From: Cordilura impudica
Taxonomy: Eukaryota > Arthropoda > Insecta > Diptera > Scathophagidae
DNA length: 64,000 nt
Direction: 5' to 3'
Assembly (NCBI GenBank): GCA_963682025.1
Contig: OY821518.1
Location: 122,025,648-122,089,647 of the forward strand
Shown: positions 32,892-44,969 of the stretch, piece by piece
Position numbering within the stretch: the first letter of the stretch is position 1
Layout of the letters: each line of letters opens with the position of its first letter
Translations under genes and position numbers: made by a program
The notes under the pieces: generated by a model
What the model saw: only the letters and a program-made list of their open reading frames with translations
The model's database searches: none
Told to the model about the DNA's origin: nothing

Positions 32892-35490
32892 TCACATACG
32901 GCTAGTTCGACTGATAAAAAAATTCTCTCTGCAATGCGTTGTGTGGTCAACTGGACAATAGACTACAAATGGATGTGATCTACTAGAGAAGCGGGTAGAG
33001 CGAACCGAAACTCTAGCACTTGAAATAAGTTCGCTATTCTCAGAAGAACATTTCCAATGGTAGTATCTATAGAACAGTGGTACACAACCCACATTCCGAC
33101 GATATTCCATTGAGTCAATAGAGTTCGATAACCTACTGTCATTGATGAGCATCAACGCTCTACTTTGCACACGGTACAGAAGCTCTAAAATAGACTTTGA
33201 AGCTCCTGCCCATATATATGAGTTGTATTCCGTTTTCGGTCGAATGTAAGTGGTATAGATTTTAAGGAGATCAGAGGGAGTGAAGTAAATTTTGCACCGT
33301 TTTAGAATACCAAGACACTTGAATGCTTCTTTCGGCACTTGAAAAACATGCTCGTTCCAACGAACATCACACTGAATTGTCATGCCTAAAAAATCAAGAG
33401 TATCTGACTCCTCAATACCTATGCAACCCTTATATACAAATGACATTGTTGAATGCATGTCCTTATGGGTCAACGTACAACATTGAGTCTTCAGCGGATT
33501 AAAATTAACCCTATTCGCTTTAACCCATTCGGAGATTGTTAGCAGGTCTTCATTGAGTGTGTCATTCATTGCCCGCCTTTTGCTCCAACCTACACGAAGC
33601 TTGGCCTACAATTAAAAGAAAATGAATGAAAAATTCTACTGTCATCATGGATTTAAAAGCCAAGAAGGTCGTACAGAAAGACAAAGAAAAGAGAATGAGA
33701 AAGAACGGAACCTTGGATTACCCACGAATTAAGCTGAAACTCATTAGATGAGACTCCATCAATAAAAACACGTATTGTTAGATTTCTGAGAAAACTCGAT
33801 ATAAATTGAGACACGTCATTACCGACCCCAAATGATATCAGTCCACCGTGTCACACACGATCGAATGCTTAGAAATATCTAGAGCAACCGAAACGCGCCA
33901 AAATTGCAAATGTATCGACTCCAGCGCTCAGAAAGTAGAGCTAACAGGTCTCCCGTGGAACGATTTCTACGGAAGCCATACTGTCGATCATTAAGCAGTG
34001 AGTTGGCCTCTAGGAAGTTCACAAGATGGAAACTGATCATGCTCTCCATCAGATTTGAGAGTGCGGAGAAGATTGCAATTGGACGGTAATTTTCAGGGTT
34101 ATTCGCACCCTTTTTAGGGAATGGTTGGACATTATCAACCTTTCAGCAAGAGGGAAAGACTGCCGCACTGTACGAAAGGCTTAAAAGGTTGGCCAATGGA
34201 CTGGCTAGCGTCGAAGAGCACTGTTTCAGCACCAGTGCTGGTATACCATCCGGTCCCGGGGACTTCTTAATATTGCGATCCGAAAGAACGTTTTTAACTA
34301 CACGTGCTCATAAAAATATTTTAGGCATAGTACAAGACTCTTTCGAGTTCGGGCAGTGGTTGATCGCTATACGGCAAAAATGAATTTTTTGCAAAAAGTT
34401 CAGCTAAAAGGTTAGCCTTATCAACCGGGTCAGTGAATATTTGGTCATTCACTATAAGACATGGGATAGCAGAACTTATTCTTTACTCTTTTAGCAAATG
34501 ACCAAAAGCTCTTGCTGCCACGAGGAGCAGAAAAAACTTTAGCATGAAGACGCTGATCGTGAAGAAACTTTTCGTGCCTTAGCACACTCGCTTCTCGCCT
34601 GTTTGCGTAGCAGTTCAGTGACGGAATTTTTATTTTCACGCCAAAGTCTCAATGCTTCCTCTTTGGATATGACTACATCTCTGCAAGTCTAGTTGAACCA
34701 AGATTTTTGATTAGGTTCAACCGAGATGAACTTTGATGGAATGAATAATCTCATACCAAGCACTATTATTTTTTCCATCATTATCGCTGCAGCGTCAATA
34801 GTATTGTCCACTAAACAAATTTTCCAGTTGAAATGCTTGAAGAAATCATTGAGCTCTGCCCAACGAGCCTTTTCGTAAATAAAAACTGAGCGCTTCATAG
34901 CTGGTGTTGAATTACTATGAAGTACAAAGTACGAAAAAAATGCGGAAATGGTGCAGTGATCCGAATTACCGAGAGGTGCAAGAATTTTCACTTCTTACTT
35001 GTCAGGGTGTGAAGTAAGAAAAAGGTCAAGTATATTTTGTATTTGCCTGTCAATGCATAAGTGGTTATGCGCCGCGAAAAGCTCAACGTAGCGGCCTTCG
35101 GGAGTTGTTTGACTCGAATTGTGAAGCCAAGATGAATTGTGAATATTGAGTATTGAATTTGGGCTTCTGTATAGAAACCCGAAATGCAAAATCTGTGAGC
35201 TGATTTTGAACTTAATCCAAAGTGAGCTAAATTCTGCATCATAACAGTTATAATGTTGCTGGAACTGTTACTCAACATTGTCGCGAATGTACATTGCAAG
35301 TTTCCTATGAAAAGTAAAAACGGATAGAAGGTGATAACCAGCATCCTCATTTACCTGGGTTTCACATAAGGCGAAAACATCCGGCCGATGGAAGCGAGTG
35401 TGGGCATGTACAGAGAAAAAATTCGTCCTCAGTCCACGTATGTTTTTGAGTTTACCTGACATTACAAAATTAATAAAAATATAAGTCAAT
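32892..35490 (-). pseudogene. LINE ORF2 relic (endonuclease + reverse transcriptase)
   Basis: Minus-strand order: endonuclease start GKLKNIRGLRTNFFSVHAH and DVFALCETQVNEDAG (35489-35280); endonuclease end LGNSDHCTISAFF (34980); linker with ANRREASVLRHEKFLHD (34620); RT KSPGPDGIPALVLK (34270), NPENYRPIAIFSALSN (34110), NDRQYGFR (33990), RVSVALDISK (33890), FQLNSWVIQGSVLS (33730), a wrecked YADD region (33650), then YKGCIGIEESDTLDFLGM, YIRPKTEYNSYIWAGASK and the C-terminal tail HPFVVYCPVDHTTHCRENFF (33430-32900). The order and about 2.6-kb length fit one APE-type LINE of the jockey/CR1 branch. Many frameshifts and the loss of the catalytic Asp pair make it dead. It is older than the LINE at 24018. 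Confidence 0.8.
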
Positions 35491-36347
35491 ACAACCGTTA
35501 CAACCTATATGAGCAACTTCTCAGAAAATGTTTCGCAAAATCTCATTGTTGCCTTCAACCGAATAACGGCATAGGTTGGAGCTGTCAGCCGGGACCCCCT
35601 GGATTTACGAAATCAGTCAGCAAAAGCTTTTGGATTAGCGATAACAGTGATCCGAAGCCGCCAGATGAGCGATATTAGTCAGCCGAAATTGGCAGATTAG
35701 CAAAATCAGTCATCTGAAACCGGTTGAAGAGAGAATACCCAGAATAATCAATGGAATACCCTTGATTGGAATAAGCAGTCAGCCAAAACCACTTGCAAAA
35801 ACCGTAGTCAAATTTCCAAAAGTTGTATGAGCCTTAACTTACTGTAAAAAGATCTCACACTCCCCTCGCAAGAAAAGCTCACTATTCTTTTTTAATTTGT
35901 GAAAACAATTGTGAATTGGAATTACGGTGTTATTTATAAGTAAACTAAGAACCATCAAGTGGTACACATACATGTCCGTGTGCATGCGTTTCATTGTGTA
36001 TTCAAAGCTGCTGTGAATATTATGATCAGTGTGTCTATTACCATTGTTTCACGTAATATAAAAACTAATGTAGGTTGCAAGTGTTGGTGTAATTAGCAGA
36101 GGTAAACTACAACTAACCAACAGATTATTTAGGATAATACAATAATCAAAATCTAATAAAAATATAAAAATATATGAAGTGTTCTTAAAATCATTATGTG
36201 AATTAGTTTAATGTGAATTACATGTTTTAAATACTTTTAAATTGACATTGATAGGCAAAGCTTTATATGATTTTTTTACATTTGATATTCAGTTCAATTA
36301 AATGTGTACGAGAGTGTTATTTTTTTCCTAAATATTTTATTTATATA
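35491..36347. other. region with degenerate CAGTCAGCC repeats, otherwise unassigned
   Basis: 35590-35830 has a series of loosely spaced phrases (GCTGTCAGCCGGGACC, AATCAGTCAGCAAAAGC, TTAGTCAGCCGAAATTGG, GCAGTCAGCCAAAACC) about 40-60 bases apart. It lies upstream of the LINE relic on its strand and could be its 5' UTR repeats. The rest to 36347 is A+T-rich. Confidence 0.45.
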
Positions 36348-36874
36348 CTAGCTGTTTTTACCCGGTCTTGCCCGGGATAAAAAGGCCTTTGACTTGAAAA
36401 ATTGTTCACTATGCTTACCAGGCGCTGAATACTTAGTCCCCAATTAACAAATTCCTCAATAAAATTAACTTTCTCCCCAAAAATTTGTATGGACAGTAAA
36501 TTCATTTTTTATTTCAATTAAAAATTTTTTGATTTTTTAATTTATAAGTTTTTTAGCAGCAAAAATGCTCCAAAAATAAGCTGCGAAAACGCTTTAATTT
36601 TTTTTTTTTTTTTCAGTTTATTTATCAAATATTACGGAATGGTTCGCAAATTAAAGGAATCAAAACTTTTAAAAATTGAATTACTTCATTCAATAAGTGA
36701 TCATCATTGAGCAAAGACGTCAAATTCAAGTTTCAGAAATGAAAGACTAATGCGACGTTTAATATTGTGTCGCAAGGTTTCTTCTTAAGCAACTGCTTAT
36801 AGTATATGTGTGGCCTATTTTGATCAACAGGTAATTATTTCACATACGTAGATAAAATTTATCATACGACACTT

Positions 36875-37240
36875 CACTAAGCTGTGTTCCGTGAGCGAGT
36901 CGCGTCCTAATCCGCGCGCCTCGCGCCGCTTCCTCGCGCCGCTTCCTCGCAGCTACTGCCCGTGTTGCCGCTTAGTTCTCCTTAACTTATTTTAATTCCT
37001 AAAACATATTTTTTAGAGCATTGCGATATTTCAGCTGAGCTGTGTTCTGAGAGCGCGTCGCGTCCGCATCCGTCGCGTACGAGTCCGCGGTCGCGCGCCG
37101 CTTTCGCGCGTTTGGCAACCACACCTGTGCTGCCGTGCAGCTGTTGCCAACTTATTTTAATTGTCAAAATATATTTTTCAGATCATTCCGATATTCTAGC
37201 TAAGCTGTATTCCCCGTGCGCGACCTTCCGCGCAACGAAA
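36875..37240. repeat. G+C-rich triplicated block
   Basis: Three units begin AAGCTGTGTTCCGTGAGCG (about 36879), GAGCTGTGTTCTGAGAGCG (about 37037) and AAGCTGTATTCCCCGTGCG (about 37202), spaced 158 and 165 bases. Each has a CpG-rich stretch (GTCGCGTCC..., GCGCGCC...) followed by TTATTTTAATT and AAAATATATTTTT. The third unit is shortened. It is the most CpG-rich stretch in the window. Confidence 0.8.
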
Positions 37241-37489
37241 TGATGCTATTGAAAAGAATACTCATTTTAAATGCATTTATTTAAGACATATATTGAGAGC
37301 AGTATGCAAATGTTTACTAAAATAAATATTTAACAAAATTCATTAAATAAAAATATGTAAAAATTTAAGAATGAATTTGGGGAGTAAGTTCATTTTTTAT
37401 TTCGATTAAAAAAAAATGGGGAATTTGTTCATTTCTTTTGGGTACCTTTTTTTAAGTTTGGGGAATTTGTTCACCGTGTAGTTATTTCC

Positions 37490-38880
37490 GTGTAAACCAA
37501 ATTTCAGAGAAATCCGTTGAAAAGTACAAATTTGTATAGGGAAGAAATATACCACACAACAAAATATGAATTTTATAAGAAAATTGGGCGTAAAGTAGGC
37601 GTGGTCGGTAAAAATCATATGGCGAGCTTCCCTGGAATATGTTAAATTTCGGAGAAAGACATTGGAAAATAAAAGTTTATATAGCAATCAAATAAAGAAA
37701 CGTATAAAAGGAAAAAAATAAGTTTTATATACATAGAAGTTGGTGCAAAGTAGGCGTGGCCTGTAAGAAGCATATGGTGACCTTCCCTGTAGTATAGAGA
37801 TCGTGTGACCAAATTTTAGACATCCCTTGAAAAATAAAAATTTCTATAGTGAACAAATATACCAAAAAACAGAAAATTAATTTTGTATAAAAAGTGGGCA
37901 TAGAAGTAGGCGTGGCCGTCAAGAATTATATGGCGACCTCTCTGGAGTACAGAGATTGTGTGTAGCAAATTTCAGAGAAATCCGTTAAAAAAATTGTGTA
38001 GCCAACATATGTACCAAAAAACAGAATATGAATTGTATACAAAAAGTGGGCGTGACAGTAGGCGTGACTGGTACGAAGAATATGCCGACCTTCCCTGGAG
38101 CAGAGAGATCGTGTGTACCAAATTTCAGAGAAATCGGTTGAAAAATAAAAATTTGTATAGCGAACAAATATACCAAAAAACAGAAAAGGAATTGTATACA
38201 AAAAGTGGGCGTTAAAGCAGGCGTGGCTGGTACGAAGCATATGGCGACCTTTCCTGGAGTACAGAGATAGTGTGTAGCAAAACCCAGAGAAATCCGTTGA
38301 AAAATGTGGCCTCAAGAATCACACGGTGACCCGGCCTTGGGTACAAAGATCGTGTGTACCAAATTTCAGAGAAATGCGTTGAAAAATAAAAATTTGTATA
38401 GCGAACAAATATACCAAAAAACAGAAAATGAATTGTATACAAAAAGTAGGCGCAGAAGTAGGCGTGGCCGGTAAGAATCATATGGTGACCTTTCCTGGAG
38501 TACGGAGATCGTGTGTAGCAAAATTCAGAGAAATCCGTTGAAAAATAATAATTTGTATAGCGAACAAATATACCAAAAAAGCAGAAAATTAATTGTATAT
38601 AAAATGTGGGCGTAAAAGTAGGCGTGGTCGATAAAAAGTATATGGTGACCTTAGCTGGAGTACAGGGATCGTGTTTACCGAATTTCAGAGAAATCTGTTA
38701 ACACATAAAAATTTGTATAGTGAACAAATATGAATAAAACAGAATATTAATTTTACATAAAAAGTGGGCGTAAAAGTAGGCGTGGCCGGTGAAATGTATA
38801 TGGCGACCTTTCCTGGGGTATTGACATCGTGTGTACAAAATTTCAGGAAAATCCGTTGAAAAATAAAAATTTGTATAGCG
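37490..38880. repeat. ~157-base tandem array inside Helitron, 8-9 units
   Basis: The motif GTAGGCGTGGC or a variant recurs at about 37596, 37748, 37908, 38060, 38217, 38457, 38616 and 38775. Each is followed by CATATGG(C/T)GACC(T)T and ATCGTGTGTA(C/G)CAAATTTC, then TTGAAAAATAAAAATTTGTA. The 38217-38457 gap holds an extra partial unit (CTCAAGAATCACACGGTGAC). Confidence 0.85.
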
Positions 38881-38936
38881 GTCAAACAAACAAACAAACA
38901 AACAAACAAACAGAAAATGAATTTTATATATATAGA

Positions 38937-39657
38937 TTTCGGATTATTTAACAGCATTTGGTTTATAACATACATAAAAAAATAAGACTGTATGATCCAC
39001 TGGGCACGAAAGTATTAATTCTTCCAAAACTTTTTCTGAATGCTATCAGTAATACATGGAAAAATAAATGTTACTGTTTTCATGTCAAACCAAGAACAAA
39101 TTTTAAAAATACTTTAAAAAAATAAAGAATTTACTTTTGACCTTTTTGATGCAGCACTTAAAGCATTTTTGAAGATATGGCACAATATTTCACTTGAGCT
39201 TCTTTAGTATTCAGAAAAAATATTCTCTTCATAAACATCGAAGACACCCTAATATATGTATAGATCTTTTAGGTCGGTATGGCAACATTTAATATCTTTG
39301 AAAAATGTCAACCGCTTGACACATGTTTTTGAAAAGTTAATTCAGTACAATTATTACGATGTATCTATCGCTTTACACCAAAATAATTCGTTGAAATAGT
39401 GGCGCTGTACATCGTTTATTTTGTCGTTGCCAAGAAGCACCGTCAGAAAATACTCTTCGTCCTTTACTCTCGAATTTTGTTGAGTACAGGACAGTGGGAT
39501 ATTTTCTACGTATCTCCAAGACGTTCCAATGAAGTGGAAATAGATAGTGTTTTCGAGAACCTTGTTAACTCACTAAACACCTTACGGCGCATTTTAAAAA
39601 ACAACAGAAGTACAAAGATTAAAAAAATCTCTTAATTTACAACAATCTTTGTTAAAA
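38937..39657. other. unassigned spacer
   Basis: A 78-codon frame at 39399-39635 (contains GQWDIFYVSPRRSNEVEID) has no motif that I recognise. No repeat end identified. Confidence 0.45.
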
Positions 39658-40320
39658 ACAAGTAAGAAAATTATAGTCGGTCTAGCCCGACTATACGATA
39701 CCCTATATCATCGTTAAGAGACCCTATCTCTTCGGTCCAACTAATTGGATATACCAAATAAGAATAAACCAAATTTGAATGGCATTTTTAATAATTTTTT
39801 TTGCTGCAGATATGAAAACTTCATATCGGATACTATATTTATATGGGGACTAGGTCGAAAAATGGACCGATTCTGACCATATTTGGTAAAGTCACTTATA
39901 CTTTGAAAAAATATATACAAACCAAATTTGAGAAAAATCTGTGCAATATTTTTGTTTTTTGATAGATTTAAGTGAAGATCGGGAAGCAGCTCTATATGGG
40001 GCCTATGACTAAGAATTTTCCTATAGGCAGTAATTTTGAACTACTGATTAATGGATGTAATAAACACATACAAACCCAATTTGACTGAAATCTATATGAT
40101 AATTTGGAAGTTATGGCAATTTATGTCGATTTCATAAGGGCCATTTGTATGGGGGCTAGGTCTGAACATGGACCAATTCTCACCAATTTCAACAGCGTTC
40201 ATGTCATGGCCGATGGAAGCTTATATGTCAAATTTCATCAAAATGTGTTCATATTTGCGACCTGTAGTTTGATTACAAGCTTTACATGGACACACAGACG
40301 GACCGACGGGCGGACGGACG
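39658..40320 (-). mobile_element. mini-me element, copy D (5' truncated)
   Basis: Inverted copy: AACAAGTAAGAAAATTATAG, palindrome GGTCTAGCCCGAC, ACGATACCCTATATC, then internal blocks and the CGGACGGACGG tract. It stops inside the tract at 40320, exactly where the mariner relic begins, so both were cut at this junction. Confidence 0.75.
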
Positions 40321-40321
40321 G

Positions 40322-41210
40322 CGAATTGTCTCTGGCTTGCTGGCGTAACACTTATCTTTGAGGGCACCCCACAAATAATATTCAAATCGCAGCTCCGAGG
40401 TGGCCAAACGACATCAGCTCTGCGGCTGAAAATGCGATCTTCAAAAAAATGGCGCAAAACATCGAGTGTAGCTTCGGCTGTGTGGTACGTAGCGGCGTCC
40501 TGTTGAAACAAAATGTTGCCAATATCCTCCTCTTCAATTTTTATGAACCAAAATTCGTTCAACATGGCCCGATAACGATCGCCATTGACTGTAACGGCCA
40601 CTCCTTGCTCATTTTCGAAGAAAAATGGCCCAATTATGCCTCTGGACCAAAATCCGCACCAAATGTGACAATTTTGCTTGTTTACATACCCGCCAAAATC
40701 AAAATGAGCTTCATCTGAAAAGACGATTTTTTTTTTGGCAAAATCTGCATCTTCTGTAAGTCGATCGCCGGTCTACTTAGCGAAGCGAAAACGGATTGGA
40801 TGGTCAGTAAGCTTCAACTCTTGAACCAATTGGACTTTGTATGGCGTCACACCAAGGTCTTTATGCAAAATTCGTCTCAATGATGCCTCCGAAATATTCA
40901 ATTCTTGAGAACGACGGTGAATTGATGTTGATGGCGCTTCACGCACACTTTCTGCCATAGCAGCAATATTCTCGGGTGTACGCACTGTTTTTGGGTTTTC
41001 AAGCTTTGGTTTATCGATGAGGATGGCAGTTTCTTTCACTTTTTTTCACAAGATAACGAACATACGGAGCTGACGGTGCTTCTCTTCTTCCAAAATCCGT
41101 ACGCAATTTTCGCACACATTCTGCAACATTACCATGATTTTCAAAGTAATGTCGCAATATTTCCCAGCGTTCTTCAAGCGTATACACAACCGTATTCGTT
41201 CAGCGGAAGG
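40322..41210 (-). pseudogene. mariner-like transposase (pseudogene)
   Basis: Minus-strand order: N-terminal helix-turn-helix piece with VCENCVRILEEEKH (41120-41050); second HTH ENIAAMAESVREAPSTSIHR and RSQELNISEASLRRILHKDL (41000-40850), then KVQLVQELKLTDHPIRFRF; a stretch without a usable frame; then VTVNGDRYRAMLNEF, ILFQQDAATYHTAEATLDVL (second catalytic Asp), RADVVWPPRSCDL (third acidic position) and, after a 6-base-type deletion, YLWGALKDKCY in another frame. The usual length is about 345 residues. The 3' end is missing at the mini-me junction. It belongs to the IS630-Tc1-mariner superfamily and is inactive. Confidence 0.8.
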
Positions 41211-41589
41211 ATAAACTAACTATCTGTCAGATCAGACGTGAGCTGAGTGTTACCATTCACGACATAAGCGCTAGTTGAAAAAAAAAACGTTAGATGGCGG
41301 ACCCTTTATAAAGGGAAAAAAGTGTTCGAATTTAAATTCTCACCAACTAGAAATATGCGAATAGCAAAAAACTGAGATACACAAAGTTTTTGGTCAATTA
41401 AGAAAATTTAGATATGGCTGAACGCTATCGAAATCGTGAAAAATTACGATTTTTACAATATTTTTTTATATTGTTGGAACCGGAATTCCATTTATCAGCC
41501 CGCCTTGCCAAAATCCGTCAACTAATAATAAAGTTATTAATTAATATACTTAATATACTTGATATACTCGCCCTTTTGTAGCAAATATG

Positions 41590-42003
41590 TAATACAAGCG
41601 GAGTTGATATAGCGATGTCCGTCTATCCGTCTGTGGTAATCATGATGACATGATCTTCGGGCAGCGAGGGTGCTCGTTTCCATAAAAAATGATTCATTTA
41701 CTTTCTGAGAAGTTTTCTGTTTAAAATGGTCCAAATCGGTTGAGTAGGCCCCAAGATCTGAATGAAGAACTAAAGAAATCTTGATAACATATGATATTCT
41801 ATGTTGTTCTTGTCACGATAGTGAGAATGATTCACTAAGATCGTGGGAAGTTTTTGTCTCAAAAATGATTAAAATTGGTGGGACAGGTCCAGAGAAATCT
41901 TTCAAAAAGTAAAAAAAAAATGAAAAATATATTGTTCTTGTTGTTATTCTAAATGTTGTGTTGTTGTCATAGCTGGACTTGTTGTTTTTGTGGTCGTTGT
42001 GGT
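41590..42003 (+). mobile_element. INE-1-like element, copy 2 (5' truncated)
   Basis: AGCGGAGTTGATATAGCGAT, GTCCGTCTATCCGTCTGTGG, ATGATTCATTTACTTTCTGA, and the end TTGTTGTTTTTGTGGTCGTT match 30177 and 56243. A Helitron 5' end starts 3 bases after it (42006). Confidence 0.75.
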
Positions 42004-42005
42004 AA

Positions 42006-43370
42006 TCTATACTAATATTATAAAGAGGTAATATGTGTTTGTTTGTTTGTTTGTTTGTAAGAGGTTATCTCCGTAACTACCCATCTGATATTCCTCAAAT
42101 TTGCATAGAGTTTTACCGCGGATATGGGAAGTGATATAGGCTATAAATTTTTAAGTATTTTTGGTGGGCGTGGCACCTCCCGCACAAAGTAAATTTTTAA
42201 TATCATATATATTGAGTATTATGATAGGGAGAGCTTTGCAAATTTGTGTAAGGTCACCTATTGTTAATATTAGTAGCTATGACGAAAATGGGCGGGATCG
42301 GACAAGTGGGCATGGTACCTCCCATACAAGTAATAATTCAATATTATATATCTCAAGTACTGTGATGGAGAGAGCTTTTAAAATTTGTCTGGGGGCACCT
42401 ATTATTAATGTGAGTAGTCGGACTAAAAATGGGCAGTACAAATTAAATATATAATTCCATATATCTGGAGTACTGTTATTGTGACAGTCTTGGGACTTTG
42501 TGTGAGCCCATATGTTATTCATGTGATTAGTTAGACAAGAAATGGGCGTGATCGGAACAGTAGGCATGGCACTGCCCGTACAAATTAAATATGTGATATA
42601 ATATAACTGGAGTACTAAAAAGGGAAGCTTTGACACATTGACATCAGATCTTAGTATAAGTAGTCGGACAAAAAATTGGCGTGGCACTCCCCATGCAAAG
42701 TACCTATTTAATGTCATATATCTGGAGTACTGTAGCTTTGCATGAGCGCATAGGTTCTTTGTATGATTAGTCGAACAAAAAAATGGTAGTAATCGTAGCA
42801 GAGGGCGTAGCACCGCCCATGTAAAGTAGATAAATAATAGCATATAACTGGTGTTCTATAAAAGGGAAAGACTCAATATTTTGCACGAGTCCATCAGATA
42901 TTTATGTGAGTAGTCCAATCAAAATTGGGCGAGATGGGATTAGTGGGCGTAGCACCTCCTATATAAATAATATGAAGTACTACGAAAGCAACAGTCTTTT
43001 GACAAGTGCATTAGTTATCAATGTGATTTGTCGTGGAAAATATATCGCCAAAATCAAAAATTCGCAAAACCGAAAATTGCGAAAAATAAAAATCGCGCAA
43101 AAAAATCTTGAAAATCAAAAATGGGCAAAATGAAAAATCGCTAAAAAGAAAAATTGCCAAATGATATTCCAAGTACAAGGCCAATAGTTAAGTGTGGCCA
43201 GATCTAATTTTGATAATCCATCTTCTTCTTATGGCCAGCTACATGTACCTTGCTACAGGGTCGGAACGCCGAAAAATGTGATAATTGTTGTAACGAATGA
43301 AAAAACCAAAAAACATTGTATATCAGCAAGTATTCAAAAAAAAAAAAAAAAAAAATCTACGCTAATAACA
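42006..43370 (+). mobile_element. Helitron with ~140-base internal units (3' end lost)
   Basis: It opens A/TCTATACTAATATTATAAAG then GAGGT and (TTTG)n. Internal units with GGCGTGGCACCTCCC or GGCATGGTACCTCCC recur at about 42168, 42307, 42564, 42679, 42805 and 42946. The end block (AGAAAAATTGCC... GATAATTGTTGTAACGAATG) matches 6505-6700 in reverse. It stops at a poly(A) run before the long-TIR transposon at 43388, without a CTAG. Confidence 0.75.
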
Positions 43371-43387
43371 CGGTGTTACAGTCAATG

Positions 43388-43790
43388 TGCACTTTTGAAG
43401 AGACCTAGTGTAGGTTGTAGGCCTTGTTGAGTAGATCATTTGTCCATTTTTAGAATTTTAAATACACCCTCAAAATCTGAAGTTATGTCCAAAAAACGTT
43501 TTTTTAGGATTTTATGGACTTAAAATTTTTAACTTTTTCACTTGTAGCTCGATTATAAATTTTTGGAAAGACGGCTAACTAAGCTTTGCAAATATATATA
43601 TATGTTTATACTTTTAACAAATCCATTTGGAAATAATACCCCAAATATTTCAAATTTCCAGTTTTTTTGGTGAGCTTTTTCAATTTAGGCGCCTTTTTTT
43701 TCCTAGACATTGTTTGGGAACATATGTTTTTATTTTTTTATTTGAAAGCACGTTTAGTAATGAGTAAACTGACACCTTGTTTTTTTTAAA
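43388..43790 (+). repeat. left arm of long terminal inverted repeat
   Basis: About 400 bases, complementary to 46163-46577 with scattered differences and small length changes in A/T runs, so the arms have drifted since insertion. The similarity ends near GACACCTTGTTTTTTT. Confidence 0.85.
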
Positions 43791-44435
43791 TCAAATGCTT
43801 ACTGATAAAGATTTATTATTTTTTAATAAAAGAGACTAAACCATATATGGGATAATTCAAGTTAAGGTCAACTTAGCATAATGTTAATAATATAGTGTCT
43901 TAGCATTACGGAAGAAACTATTTAAATTTTGATTTAAAACTGTTTTAATACATATTTATGTGTAAATTAATGTATTCATATACATACATTTATATAACAT
44001 ATGTATATATTTATATTTTATACGTTTAAAAATGTTTGCTGGATCTTTTGCATTTGTAGGACTAGTCATCAGTTTCTCTTTTAAGAGACCAACAGTAGTT
44101 AGCTAGCATTTTAACATGGTTTTTTCCTTGGAAACGTTTTTCGATATGTGCTATTTCTTGATGAAATCTTTCACCCTGCTCATCGCTAAATTGACCAAGG
44201 TTGTTTGGGAAAACATTTAAAAAATGAATTTTTATGGACATCCGGCATCCCATTGCTCCATAAGCTTCCAGAAACTCACGAACTACTTCCACGAAATCAT
44301 CACTTCTTTTATTTCCTAAGAAATTTTTACACAGGGAAATAAAACTTAATCAAGCTCGTTTTTCTACTTCATTTAATTTATCGCAAAAGCTGTTATCTAA
44401 AAAAATTTTTCTAATTTGTGGTCCAACAAACACAC

Positions 44436-44507
44436 CTATAAATCAATAAAGCATAAAAAAGTTACAAAATGCTGTATTTCGCTTATATATATCAACAAAA
44501 GTTATAC
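44436..44507 (-). other. 72-base intron in the long-TIR transposase
   Basis: Donor G/GTATAAC and acceptor TTATAG/G on the minus strand. Removing it joins AKIKEG to VFVGPQIRK, which restores the expected family phrase. The alternative is a run into stop codons. Confidence 0.75.
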
Positions 44508-44969
44508 CTTCTTTAATTTTTGCGTCACACAGTTTTGGAAAAACTGATTTTAAATGTAAAAAAGCCTCGCTGTCTTTGTCTAGTTTTTTTACAAATTGCT
44601 TCATATATCCCAACTTCAGATGCAATGGTGGTAAAATAATATTGTCGCTTTGCACTCGTTGAATGTTGACTACATTTTTTTCGCTTATTTTAAACAAATT
44701 TCTTGGTGGCCAATCACTATATTCATATTGGTTTTCTCCACGACTGTTCCATTCGCAAAGGTAGCATGGAAACTTCGTATATCCCCGTTGCATACCGAAC
44801 AGGATTGTAAGGACTTTTAAGTCCGACACAATTTCCCATTGAAATTGTTTGTAATCAACTAAACGTAAATTTTTTTCCATTGTTGTATACGTTTCCTTCA
44901 TATCCGTAGCGTATGCGATTGGAACAGATGGCAGCTCATTCCGGTTATGGAGTAGTACTGCTTTTAGGC

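Larger units (their letters stand above)
36348..38936 (-). mobile_element. complete non-autonomous Helitron with two internal repeat arrays (2.6 kb)
   Basis: The minus-strand 5' end TCTATATATATAAAATTC, preceded by A, is followed by (TTTG)n. The 3' end has hairpin CCCGGGCAAGACCGGG, then TAAAAACAGCTAG followed by T. Both borders obey the Helitron A/T rule. Inside are a ~157-base tandem array (37490-38880) and a G+C-rich triplicated block (36875-37240). No protein is encoded, so movement would need an autonomous Helitron in trans. Confidence 0.9.

Noticed and set aside
37926..38481. Overlapping open frames of 85-129 codons in the 157-base array
   Set aside because: They follow the tandem DNA period, on both strands and in different frames, so they are repeat artefacts.
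39399..39635. 78-codon open frame between a Helitron and a mini-me copy
   Set aside because: No family recognised; may be part of a decayed element.
42168..43000. CRISPR-like regular repeats
   Set aside because: Units are ~140 bases, degenerate and contiguous inside a Helitron; there are no short identical repeats with unique spacers.
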